From positions 92,459-156,458 of the forward strand of contig NZ_FNMV01000011.1 of assembly GCF_900106645.1 (NCBI RefSeq): DNA of 64,000 nt, given 5' to 3'. Positions 17,373 through 28,800 of this stretch are shown piece after piece. The position numbers and the translations under genes were made by a program. The stretch's first letter is position 1; every line of letters starts with the position of its first letter. The DNA is from Flavobacterium degerlachei. GTDB taxonomy: Bacteria; Bacteroidota; Bacteroidia; Flavobacteriales; Flavobacteriaceae. The notes beneath the pieces were generated by a model. That model did no database searches, was not told the origin of the DNA, and saw nothing but the letters and a program-made list of their open reading frames with translations.

Positions 17373-17395
17373 AAGTGAGGAACTCGAGTGAGGAA
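17373..17395. repeat. Paired AAGTGAGGAA/GAGTGAGGAA right of attachment copy 2
   Basis: AAGTGAGGAA at 17373-17382 and GAGTGAGGAA at 17386-17395, again 13 bases apart, like the pair at 17134-17156. The symmetrical placement around the tRNA fragment suggests arm-type integrase sites. Confidence 0.55.
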
Positions 17396-17552
17396 TTTAC
17401 AAATTGAGATACAAATATTACTTCATTAAAGATTTCAACCTAGTTCATTACTAAACAAGTAAGTTTTTTCTAAAATTCTCTAAACTATTTCAAAAGGTCT
17501 GCTATCAAAATCTATGATTGATCTTTCCCTTTTATAAATAGAATATTTCCAT

Positions 17553-17684
17553 CTATTTGTTGTCATGATATTCTAAATTGAATAATTGATTAAAAAGTTC
17601 ATAAGACAGATTGTAATTTCCAACATATCCCCAATATTTATTTATCATTAAACTATTAACCTTGTATTTATTAAAACAAAACAT
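17553..17684 (-). other. Possible remnant of a minus-strand gene
   Basis: A minus-strand frame of 43 codons from ATG at 17684 to TAG at 17553, open further upstream without another clear start. Its end (INKYWGYVGNYNLSYELFNQ) reads like natural protein rather than random translation. No family is recognised. It overlaps the sequence leading to the next gene's promoter and is probably a decayed piece of mobile-element cargo. Apart from this and the short repeats, 17332-17781 shows nothing. Confidence 0.25.
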
Positions 17685-17781
17685 TTGTACAATTTTATAG
17701 TACTTACCTGACTTTATTTTTAATTTAATGCACTTAATCAGATTTAATTGCTTTTTATCGAAGATACAAAAAGAGTTTTAT

Positions 17782-17789
17782 TATTTTTG
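17782..17789 (+). promoter_or_regulatory. -7 box of the first T9SS gene
   Basis: TATTTTTG fits TANNTTTG and lies 48 bases before the start codon. No well-spaced TTG was found, so the -33 element is uncertain. Confidence 0.45.
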
Positions 17790-17837
17790 TCGTGCCAAAT
17801 AAAATGAATATAAAAGATCTTTTATTCCCGATTAAAC

Positions 17838-20800
17838 ATGAGAAAACTTTACTTTAAAAAGCCGTTCATCAGATTTCACTCTTTAATATTGTTTTTATTA
17901 TTTTTTGTGGTTCCTACTCTTATCATGGCACAAACACAAACAACACCACAAGTTAATTTTTCACAAAGAACATCCTCAGCGACACCTGCTAAAAACATTT
18001 ATAATCTAAAGGGTGATTTTACCATGCTAGGTAACACCAACTTGACTCTTGTTAACTATAATAATGGTACAAATAATGAAGGTAATTCGATGAAATACGT
18101 CGATATAGACGGCGATCCATCTACTTTAAATTCTTCTATGGCAACTCTTGAACTCACTAATTCAGGAGAAAATAGCGCAAACCAAAACTGTTCAACAGTA
18201 ATTTTTGCAGGACTCTATTGGACAGGAAAATCAAATGATGCTAATGAGACTTTTTCTGTTAAAAAAGGATCTGTTACAAAAAATTATAACAAAAAAGTAA
18301 TCTCTTTAAAGGGGCCAGGAGCAACGTCCTACACTTCAATTACAGCAAAACCTAAAGGGCCAGATTTTGAACTACGTTTTCCTGGCACTGCCCAAAGTGG
18401 AATTTTTATTGGATATCAAGAAATAACAGATTACGTTAAGACACATGGTCCTGGAGCATATACAGTTGCTGATATGGCTTTGACTGAAGGAACAAACTCT
18501 AATCCTGGATTATCAGGTGGTTGGGTAATGGTTGTTATTTATGAGAATCCTGTCATGAAAAGTCGTGCTGTAACACTTTTTGATGGTTATGCGTACGTAA
18601 ATGGCCAACGAGGCGGTGGAGGTGAATACGGCACAATTCCTATTTCAGGATTCACCACAGTAGGAGCCGGTCCCGTAAATATGAAACTAGGGGTAATGGC
18701 GGCTGAGGGTGATGTAGCCACAAATTCAGGAAGTGATTATTTAGCGGTACAAAAACTTAATGCAAATCCAGCTGTTTACAATAATACTAACTATTTGACA
18801 TTAAGTCACGCGAGGAACACAACTTCTAACTTCTTTAACTCTTCTATTTTCCCTGTGCCGACTCCAGGTAAAAGCAACCCCATTTTGCAAAATAACACAG
18901 GGGTTGATTTCAGTATGTTTACAATTCCAAACACAGACAATGCAGTTATAGGGAACAATCAAACCTCAACCACTTTTAGATTTGGTTCAACTTACGAAGT
19001 ATACACCATTTTCGGTTTTGCCATGTCAGTTGACTCCTATATACCAGAACCTAAAGGACTAATAAGTGTTACGTCAATTAATAATGTTCCAAATCCCCCA
19101 GTTTTAAATGTCTCCCCAGGACAATCTATTAATTACTCTCTCTCTATTACCAATGAAGGTACTGAAGCTACAAATAACACTATAATTTCAATCCCTGTAC
19201 CAGCAACAGCTATATTCAATACTGGACAAACAATTAGCTATCATACCTATAATGGCTTTAGCACGACCAATAAACCTTATTTTGATTCAGCAACTAATAA
19301 AATACTTTGGAACTTAGGTACACTACCTATCACGTCAGGACATCCCGAGTATGTGTATGCAGATATCAGCTTCAACTTAGATGTTACAACGGATTGTAAC
19401 ACTATTTTAAGTGCTGGTTGTAGCCCTGAAGTTTCTTTAGAAACAGGAACAATAACTGGTACTGGGGCCACTTCAGGCTTAGCATTTACAAAATACTTTT
19501 TTCAAGGTTATGATAATAGTGTATGTCATTTACCAATTGTAGGTTCTATTAAAGTTGCAATAGACGAAAGCTCATGTTTGTCTAGCATGGCTGGGCCAGA
19601 TCAAATTGCCTCATGTGGAGGGGAAAATATTAATTTGAATGCATCTACAGCACAAACAGGAGCATGGTCAATAGTTAGTGGTCCTGCAGGCGGTGGCGAA
19701 GTTTTTTCGAATATTGCGAGTCCTACGTCAGTCTTCTCCACCCCTAATATTGGCGTATATACCCTAAGATGGACTACAAGCTGCTCCACTACTGACGATG
19801 TTTTAGTAAATTTTGCCAACTGTAATATTCTAAATTTTGATGGAATTGATGACAACGTTACTTTTAAAAACAATTATAGCCTGAATTCTGGTTCATTCAG
19901 TATCGAGATCTGGGTAAAATCAAATGAAACAAATGGAAATAAACAAACTATTTTATCTAAACGGCTAGGATCTAGCACAACAAATGGTTATGATTTAAAA
20001 TTAGTAAATAACATCATTTCCTTTAACTGGAATAATGGTAAATCTATCGCATCCAACTATCCTATTAAAACGGATAGGTGGTATCATGTTGCTGTTACAT
20101 ATAACGGCACAAATTACAAACTATATATAGATGGTATTTTAGTGCACAAGGCCGTATCTGGAGTTAATCCAATAATTAATAATGCAAATTGCCTACTTGG
20201 TGCAATGGATCAAAATAATGGAACACCATTCAACTATTTTAACGGATGGATGGATGAACTTCGAATTTGGAAAGTAGAATTGACAGTTGATCAAATTCGA
20301 CAAATGATGAACCAAGAAATACAAAACAATGAAGGAAATATCATAGGAGCAATAGTACCATTAGAGATTCCTGGATTATCTTGGACTAATTTAGATGGCT
20401 ATTACCAAATGAATCCTACAAATGATATAATTAACGGTTATGTATTAGGTAAATCTATATCAGCTATAAATGGAAAATTACGAAATATTGGAACGCAACA
20501 ACCTGATACAGCCCCACTACCTTATACATCAAGAGTTAGTGAACAAGATTGGTCAGAAGATGACACCTGGACTAATTATCCTGTTTGGGATGTGCCAAAT
20601 AGCTTAGCAATAGATGGCGTAACTAGAATAGACTGGAACATTGTTAAAACGAATCACAATATCACATCTAATGGAAACAAAACTGTATTGGGTCTATTGG
20701 TAAATAGCAATACATTATTTGCAGAAAATGATTCGAAAATAGAAGTTTCTAAATACTTAAAACTAGACGGTAAGATAAACTTAGTTGGCCAATCGCAATT

Positions 20801-22385
20801 GATTCAAATTGAAGGAAGCGTATTAGATGTAAACAGTTCCGGATCTCTTAAAAGGGACCAACAGGGGCAATCAAACAAATATAATTATAATTATTGGAGT
20901 TCTCCTGTAAGCCCTATTAACACTGCAGCCAACAACACAAACTATAGCGTTGGAAGTGTTTTAAAAGACGGAACTAATCCTAATTCAGCAGGAACAATCA
21001 AATGGATTGGTGGTTATGATGGGTCACCCACTACTCCAATCAGCCTGGCACGTTACTGGATCTACAAATTTGATAATTATAGTAATGCTTACGCAAATTG
21101 GGTTCGAGTGGGTGAAACTGGTTCAATACGAGTGGGCCAAGGTTTTACTTTAAAAGGTAGTGGAGCTAGTGGAATTACTCAAAATTATTCATTTATTGGA
21201 AAACCAAATAATGGAACAATAACAGCGAACACCGTTAGTTCAGGCCAATTATTGCTAGCTGGAAATCCTTATCCTTCAGCATTAGATTCCAAAGCATTTA
21301 TAATTGATAATTTAGACTCTATAGATGGATCACTCTATTTTTGGGAACATTATACAACTAACAATACTCATGTTTTACGAGATTATCAAGGCGGGTATGC
21401 TGTAAGAAATTTAACCGATGGAGTCCCACCTGTGTCTCCTCCGTTAATTAGCGGTCTTGGATCTAGCACTAAAATACCTCAACAATTTATTCCGGTGGGA
21501 CAAGGTTTCTTTTTAAGCGGAAAATCTGGATCAGGCGGAACTATTACCTTTAAAAATAGCCAAAGAGATTTTCAAAAAGAAAGCGAAACTGAACTTTCAA
21601 ATACTATGTTCAAATTTGCACCAAAAATTAAAAATCAAAAAGTGAGGAAAAATAATGATACTAATCCAATACTAAAAGAACAGTTTAAGAAAATTCGCCT
21701 AGGTTTTAATTCAAATAACAATTATCATCGACAAGTTTTGATTGGTTTTATGAATGAAAATGCGACAAGTGGAATGGATTATGGCTATGATGCTACTAAT
21801 TTTGACAATTTCCCTAATGATATGTATTTTCTAAACGGAGAAAATAAATTGGTTATTCAAGGAGAAGGATTTTTCGATTCAAATGCCATTTATCCTATTG
21901 GAGTAAAGGCAGACCGTGCAGGAAACGTACAATTCATGCTTGATGAGATTGAAAATTACGATAAAAATCAAAATGTTTTTATATATGATAGCACCGACAA
22001 AACTTACCATAATATACGAAATGAAAAATTTGAAGTGACAATACCAAAAGGTGAAAATAATGATCGATTTTCATTATGTTTTAAAACTAAAAAGGAAAAA
22101 GAGCCAAAAGAAAAAGAGATAAAAGACAACAAAAAATCAGAAACGATAAAAATGACGCATCTTCTGCGAAAAAATGTTTTTGATATCAATAAACAGTCGA
22201 CCGAAACGACTCTTATAAAAGTAACTTTATTTAATATGAATGGCCAGTCAGTTACCACATGGGAAATTGAAGATCAATCTCAGCAAAACATTCAGGTACC
22301 CCTTAAAAATCTCAGTTCTGGTGTCTATATTGCAAAAATTTATACTTCAGTTGGAGAATTAAGCAAAAAAATTATTATTCCATAA
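17838..22385 (+). CDS. Large T9SS-secreted protein with LamG domain
   Basis: 1515 residues. A signal peptide (about 1-31, ending LIMAQ) is followed by a beta-rich region with AGLYWTGK near 130 and a DUF11-like segment around 410-560 (LNVSPGQSINYSLSITNEG). A LamG/concanavalin-like domain begins near 664 (LNFDGIDDNVTFKNNYSL). The next 600 residues contain landmarks shared with both following genes: YNYWSSPV, GNPYPSALD, VGQGFF and FKNSQR. From about 1453 a type A T9SS sorting domain ends the protein (LFNMNGQSV, SSGVYIAKIYT, KKIIIP). It should be exported, carried across the outer membrane by T9SS, and released or anchored at the surface. Adhesion or glycan binding is a guess from LamG. It is the shortest of three paralogues and lacks the long repeat arrays. 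Confidence 0.88.
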   Translation: MRKLYFKKPFIRFHSLILFLLFFVVPTLIMAQTQTTPQVNFSQRTSSATPAKNIYNLKGDFTMLGNTNLTLVNYNNGTNNEGNSMKYVDIDGDPSTLNSSMATLELTNSGENSANQNCSTVIFAGLYWTGKSNDANETFSVKKGSVTKNYNKKVISLKGPGATSYTSITAKPKGPDFELRFPGTAQSGIFIGYQEITDYVKTHGPGAYTVADMALTEGTNSNPGLSGGWVMVVIYENPVMKSRAVTLFDGYAYVNGQRGGGGEYGTIPISGFTTVGAGPVNMKLGVMAAEGDVATNSGSDYLAVQKLNANPAVYNNTNYLTLSHARNTTSNFFNSSIFPVPTPGKSNPILQNNTGVDFSMFTIPNTDNAVIGNNQTSTTFRFGSTYEVYTIFGFAMSVDSYIPEPKGLISVTSINNVPNPPVLNVSPGQSINYSLSITNEGTEATNNTIISIPVPATAIFNTGQTISYHTYNGFSTTNKPYFDSATNKILWNLGTLPITSGHPEYVYADISFNLDVTTDCNTILSAGCSPEVSLETGTITGTGATSGLAFTKYFFQGYDNSVCHLPIVGSIKVAIDESSCLSSMAGPDQIASCGGENINLNASTAQTGAWSIVSGPAGGGEVFSNIASPTSVFSTPNIGVYTLRWTTSCSTTDDVLVNFANCNILNFDGIDDNVTFKNNYSLNSGSFSIEIWVKSNETNGNKQTILSKRLGSSTTNGYDLKLVNNIISFNWNNGKSIASNYPIKTDRWYHVAVTYNGTNYKLYIDGILVHKAVSGVNPIINNANCLLGAMDQNNGTPFNYFNGWMDELRIWKVELTVDQIRQMMNQEIQNNEGNIIGAIVPLEIPGLSWTNLDGYYQMNPTNDIINGYVLGKSISAINGKLRNIGTQQPDTAPLPYTSRVSEQDWSEDDTWTNYPVWDVPNSLAIDGVTRIDWNIVKTNHNITSNGNKTVLGLLVNSNTLFAENDSKIEVSKYLKLDGKINLVGQSQLIQIEGSVLDVNSSGSLKRDQQGQSNKYNYNYWSSPVSPINTAANNTNYSVGSVLKDGTNPNSAGTIKWIGGYDGSPTTPISLARYWIYKFDNYSNAYANWVRVGETGSIRVGQGFTLKGSGASGITQNYSFIGKPNNGTITANTVSSGQLLLAGNPYPSALDSKAFIIDNLDSIDGSLYFWEHYTTNNTHVLRDYQGGYAVRNLTDGVPPVSPPLISGLGSSTKIPQQFIPVGQGFFLSGKSGSGGTITFKNSQRDFQKESETELSNTMFKFAPKIKNQKVRKNNDTNPILKEQFKKIRLGFNSNNNYHRQVLIGFMNENATSGMDYGYDATNFDNFPNDMYFLNGENKLVIQGEGFFDSNAIYPIGVKADRAGNVQFMLDEIENYDKNQNVFIYDSTDKTYHNIRNEKFEVTIPKGENNDRFSLCFKTKKEKEPKEKEIKDNKKSETIKMTHLLRKNVFDINKQSTETTLIKVTLFNMNGQSVTTWEIEDQSQQNIQVPLKNLSSGVYIAKIYTSVGELSKKIIIP

Positions 22386-22414
22386 AAACGGATATCTACA
22401 TTAATAAAAAAGAG

Positions 22415-22443
22415 AAAACTGCCCTGAAAAGCAGTTTTTTTTT
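22415..22443 (+). terminator. Terminator of the first T9SS gene
   Basis: AAAACTGC and GCAGTTTT pair across an 8-base loop, followed by a run of T's. A very similar hairpin follows the second T9SS gene. Confidence 0.75.
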
Positions 22444-22496
22444 GCTCAAATTTGAATTCAATTTGAGAGAAAAAAGTTCTGAATTTTGTTAATAGA

Positions 22497-22530
22497 AGTA
22501 GTTCATCTGGGCATAAAACCCGTTTATCGA
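22497..22530 (+). promoter_or_regulatory. Leader motif shared with the third T9SS gene
   Basis: AGTAGTTCATC at 22497-22507 and TTTATCGA at 22523-22530. The same two blocks with almost the same spacing occur at 34434-34466 upstream of the next paralogue. The rest of the 421-base gap (22386-22806) shows only the terminator and AT-rich sequence; no clear -7 box was found. Confidence 0.45.
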
Positions 22531-22806
22531 AAAAAAGCACATACAGGTCAATAACAATAGTTAATTACTTAATTTTAAGGTAAATAACGTAATACAATCT
22601 ATGTCAAATATTTGCAAACAGATAGTAAATCCGTTATAAAATCTAGAAAGTTGTTTTTTTGTGAGAATTGATAAAAAATCACGGTTGGTTCTTTTTAATT
22701 GAGAAAGGGTTAAAATAAAAAACTGTTTTCTCACTAATAAATCACTGACCTTTCTATCTGCATTTTTATAAAAAATTTAATTATTTGATTCTAAAGTGTA
22801 GGCCTC

Positions 22807-25800
22807 ATGAAAAAAAAATACCTTTTTTTAATTTTATTAATTTTAAATTCCATTTACAGTTTTGGACAATGTTCTGGAGTAAATGGATCGATTAGTATAT
22901 GTGATTCTAGTGCAACTCCTATTGATTTATTTAGTTTAATTACTAGTGAAGACTCTGGTGGAAGTTGGACAAGAACCTCTGGAACAGGGGGGAATTTTAA
23001 TGCCGGAGCTGGTACTTTTATACCAGATTCAGGTGCAACCACTAGTACTTTCATATATACAGCAACAGCACCTTGCAGCGATAGTAGTCTGGCAACAATT
23101 AATATTAATCCAAACTTACCAGCCAGTGTGATCATCGAAGCATCGGCTACTACAATTTGCGACGGTACTAGTGTAACGTTTACGGCCATACCAACAAATA
23201 GTGGTTCCGATCCATTATATCAATGGCAAATTAATGGTTTAAATACTGGGGCAAATAGTTCTGGGAATACTTTTTCATCTTCTAATCTTACCGATGGAAA
23301 TGTCATATCTGTTGTTTTGACTTCCAATGCAACACCCTGTGTATTGGGAAGCCCAGCTACAAGCAACTATGTTACCCTTACTGTTAGTCCTATCCCTAAT
23401 GTAGTAGTTACAAACCCGTCAGCAGTATGTGCAACTGCAACGGTAGATCTAACTTTGGCAGCAGTAACATCGGGATCGACAGCTGGCTTAATCTATTCTT
23501 ATTGGTTGAATGCAGCCGCTACAATATCATATGATACACCTACAGCTACGACTACCGGCACTTATTACATTAAGGGTACGACCGCAGCTGGTTGTTATGA
23601 AATAAAGCCTGTAACGGTTACCGAAAGTCCCTTACCTACAGTAGTAACCAATAATCCAACGTCAGTATGTGCACCATCAACCGTTGACTTAACAGTCACA
23701 GCGGTAACTGCAGGATCGACAGCTGGCTTAACCTATACTTACTGGACAAATGCAGCTGCAACTATTTTATATGACACACCAACAACAGCGAGTACAGGAA
23801 CTTATTATATTAAGGGGACAACAGCAGCAGGTTGTTACGACATCAAGCCTGTAATGGTTACTATAAATACCTCACCTACAGTAGTAACCAATGATCCAGC
23901 ATCAGTATGTTCACCATCAACCGTTGACTTAAGTGTCACAGCGGTAACTGCAGGATCGACAGCCGGCTTAACTTATACTTACTGGACAAATGCAGCTGCA
24001 ACTATTTCATATGACACACCAACAACAGCGAGTACAGGAACTTATTATATTAAGGGGACAACAGTAGCAGGTTGTTATGACATCAAGCCTGTAACGGTTA
24101 CAGTCAATCAATCACCAACTGTTGTGATTACCAATCCTCCAGCAGCATGCTCCCCATCAACAGTTAACCTAACGGCCACAGCGGTAACTGCAGGGTCAAC
24201 AGCCACTCTAACTTTTACATACTGGACTGATGCAGCAGCGACTGTTTCCTATGCTACACCAACTGCAGCAGTTGCGGGTACTTATTATATTAAAGGAATA
24301 ACAGCTTCAGGTTGTTTCGATATCCAACCTATAACCGTTATTATCAATCCAACACCAACTGTCGTGATCACCAATCCTTCAGCAGTATGTTCGCCATCAA
24401 CAGTTAACCTAACGGCCGCAGCGGTAACTGCAGGGTCAACAGCCAGTCTAACTTTTACATACTGGACTGATGCAGCTGCAACTATTTCATATGACACACC
24501 AACAATAGCGAGTACAGGAACTTATTATATTAAGGGGACAACAGCAGCAGATTGTTACGACATCAAGCCTATAACGGTTACAGTCAATCCATCACCAATT
24601 GTTCTGATTACCAATCCTCCAGCAGCATGCTCCCCATCAACAGTTAACCTAACGGCCGCATCGGTAACTGCAGGGTCAACAGCCAGTCTAACTTTTACAT
24701 ACTGGACTGATGCAGCTGCAACTATTTCATATGACACACCAACAACAGCTAGTACAGGAACTTATTATATTAAGGGGACAACAGCAGTAGGTTGTTACGA
24801 CATCAAACCTGTAACGGTTACAATCAATCCATCACCAATTGTTCTGATTACCAATCCTCCAACAGCATGTTCGCCATCAACAGTTAACCTAACGGCCGCA
24901 GCGGTAACTGCAGGATCGACAGCTGGCTTAACCTATACTTACTGGACAAATGCAGCTGCAACTATTTCATCTGCTACACCAACTGCAGCAATTGCGGGTA
25001 CTTATTATATTAAAGGAATAACAGCTTCAGGTTGTTTTGATATCAAACCTATAACTGTTACTATTAATCCCAAACCAAATGTTGTGATCACCGATCCTGC
25101 AGCAGTATGTTCGCCATCAACAGTTAACTTAACAGCCACAGCGGTAACTGCAGGATCGACTGCCAGTTTAACCTATACTTACTGGACTGATGCAGCAGCA
25201 ACTATTTCATATGCCACACCAACAACAGCGGGAACAGGAACTTATTATATTAAGGGGGCAACAGCAGCAGGATGTTATGACATTAAACCTGTAACGGTTA
25301 CCGTCAATCCAACGGTAATACCATCAGTTTCAATATCTTCTTCATCAACGACTATTTGTTCAGGTACTTCTGTAACTTTCACAGCTACACCAACTAATGG
25401 AGGATCTGCTCCCTCTTATCAATGGAAGAACGGAGCAACTCTCGTGGGAACAAATAGCCCCACTTATACAACCACAACTCTCGCTAACAATGCTACCATA
25501 TCAGTTGTAATGACTTCTAATGCTATTTGTCCATCCCCTTCCACAGCTACAAGCACCACTATAGTTATGAGTGTTTTTACTGGAAATCCTAGCGGATGGA
25601 ACGGTAGTACCAGTATAACAGTTTCAAACCAATCTATCTGTCCCCCCGCTACTGTTACCTTATCAGTTCCAGCAGCTTCAAATGCTCAATATTACCAGTG
25701 GAATTTACCAACAGGTTGGATAATTACCAGTGGTAATTTGACTAACTCCATTACTGTGTCTGTTTCTTCATCAGCTGCACTAGGAAATCAAGTTATTACG

Positions 25801-28800
25801 GTCAAGGCAATTAATCCATGTGGTAGTGAAAATACCACAGTATCTACCCCTTCAAATGGCAAAGACCGAATCATTGTAAATTCATTTAATGGTGTAACTG
25901 TTTCACCTTCATCTCAGACTGTTTGTGCAAACAGCTCCATTATAGTAACTGGAGTACTAACTGGAAACGCAACTTCAGGCAATTGGACTGCAACAAATGG
26001 TAATATTACATTACAATCTCAAGTTGGATCAACTATTACTGCAATCTTTACTCCTACAATTTCCGGAGGCTCTGCCACAGCAACCATAACCACCAATATA
26101 CCAACAGGAAGTTGTCCCAATACTCCGGCCACCGCAACAGTGGCAGTAACGGTAAATCCTTTACCTCTTGCAGCAGGCATAATAAACGGTTCGGCAACAG
26201 TATGTCAGGGAGAAAACAGTATAGCCTATGCAGTTCCCGCTATTACCAATGCAACTGGGTATAGCTGGTCTTTACCCACAGGAGCTACCATAACTAACGG
26301 AGCAAATACAAACAGTATTACGGTCAATTATTCTAATACAGCAACTTCAGGAAATATTGCTGTCTATGGAACTAACGCATGTGGTAACGGAACAGTCTCT
26401 GCAAAATTTGCTGTAACGCTAAATCCTTTACCTCTTGCAGCTGGTATAATAAACGGTTCGGCAACAGTATGCCAGGGAGAAAACAGTGTAGCCTATACAG
26501 TTCCCACTATTACCAATGCAACTGGGTATAGCTGGTCTTTACCTACAGGAGCTACCATAGCTAACGGAGCAAATACAAACAGTATTACGGTCAATTATTC
26601 TAATACAGCAACTTCAGGAAATATTGCAGTCTATGGAACAAACGCATGTGGTAACGGAACGGTCTCTGCAAACTTTGCTGTAACGCTAAATCCTTTACCT
26701 CTTGCAGCAGGCATAATAAACGGTTCGGCAACAGTATGCCAGGGAGAAAACAGTGTAGCCTATACAGTTCCCACTATTACCAATGCAACTGGGTATAGCT
26801 GGTCTTTACCTACAGGAGCTACCATAGCTAACGGAGCAAATACAAACAGTATTACTATCAATTATTCTAATACTGCAGCTTCAGGAAATATTGCAGTCTA
26901 TGGAACAAACGCATGTGGTAACGGAACGGTCTCTGCAAACTTTGCTGTAACGCTAAATCTTTTACCTCTTGCAGCAGGCATAATAAACGGTTCGGCAATA
27001 GTATGCCAAGGACAAAACAGTGTAGCCTATACGGTTCCCACTATTACCAATGCAACTGGATATAGCTGGTCTTTACCTACAGGAGCTACCATAGCTAACG
27101 GAGCCAATACAAACAGTATTACGGTCAATTATTCTAATACAGCAACTTCAGGAAATATTGCAGTCTATGGAACAAACGCATGTGGTAACGGAACGGTCTC
27201 TGCAAACTTTGCTGTAACGCTAAATCCTTTACCTCTTGCAGCAGGCATAATAACTGGTTCGGCAATAGTATGCCAAGGACCAAACAGTGTAGCCTATACA
27301 GTTCCCACTATTACCAATGCAACTGGGTATAGCTGGTCTTTACCTACAGGAGCTACCATAGCTAACGGAGCAAATACAAACAGTATTACGGTCAATTATT
27401 CTAATACAGCAACTTCAGGAAATATTGCAGTCTATGGAACAAACGCATGTGGTAACGGAACGGTCTCTGCAAACTTTGCTGTAACGCTAAATCTTTTACC
27501 TCTTGCAGCAGGCATAATAAACGGTTCGGCAATAGTATGCCAAGGACAAAACAGTGTAGCCTATACGGTTCCCACTATTACCAATGCAACTGGATATAGC
27601 TGGTCTTTACCTACAGGAGCTACCATAGCTAACGGAGCCAATACAAACAGTATTACGGTCAATTATTCTAATACAGCAACTTCAGGAAATATTGCAGTCT
27701 ATGGAACAAACGCATGTGGTAACGGAGCGGTCTCTGCAAACTTTGCTGTAACGGTAAATCAGCCACCGTTAATAAATACTCAACCAAAACCTTCTCAAAC
27801 AGTTTGTTCTGGCTTTCCTATTAGTTTTTCAGTAATAGCAACAGGAACAGGGCTTACTTATCAATGGAAAAAAGGAGGGACAAATATTATAGGGGCAACA
27901 TCTAATACGTATTCAATTCCTAATGTGAGTACAGTGGATGCAGGAAATTATACTGTAGTTGTAAGTGGAACTTCAGCTTGTTCATCAGTTACTTCAAATG
28001 AAGCAGTACTAATTGTAAATCAAGATATAGACATAACTAACCATCCAAGTGCTCAGGTAAAATGTGAAGGTCTTAATGCCACGTTTTCAGTAACGGCTAT
28101 AGGTACTATTTCAAGTTATGTTTGGAGAAAAAATGGAATTCCTATTTCTAATGGTGGTAATATTTCAACAGCTACAACCTCCACTATTACTTTTACTGGG
28201 TTGTTACTTAGTAATGCTGGAAGTTATGATGTGGTAGTAAGTAGTCCTGGAGGTACATGCTCACAAACTATTTCAAATCCTGCTATCTTAACAGTTACAC
28301 CAACAGTAACCATCAATGCATTTTCAGCGGCAACTTCAACACGTTGCCAAGGGGCAGGAACGGTAACTACTACAACGACTGCTAGTAACTCAACGGGAAT
28401 TACATACAGTCTAGATACAGCAAGTTTAGCAGCTGGAAACACGATTATTGCGGCTACATCTGCAGTAACTTATGCTGCAGGATGGAGCGGAACAACAACC
28501 ATTACAGCAAGTGCAGCAGGATGTAACGGCCCAGCAACTACCACTCACGTTGTGACAGTAACTCCAACGGTAACCATCAATTCATTTCCATCGACAACTC
28601 CAATACGTTGTCAAGGAGCAGCATCTGTGACTACCACAACAACAGCAAATAATTCCACAGGTATTACTTATACACTAGATACTGCCAGCTTAACTGCAGG
28701 GAACTCAATTGTTGCCACTACAGGTACCGTGACTTATGTGGCAGGATGGAGCGGTACAACAACCATTACAGCAAGTGCAGCAGGATGTAATGGTCCAGCA

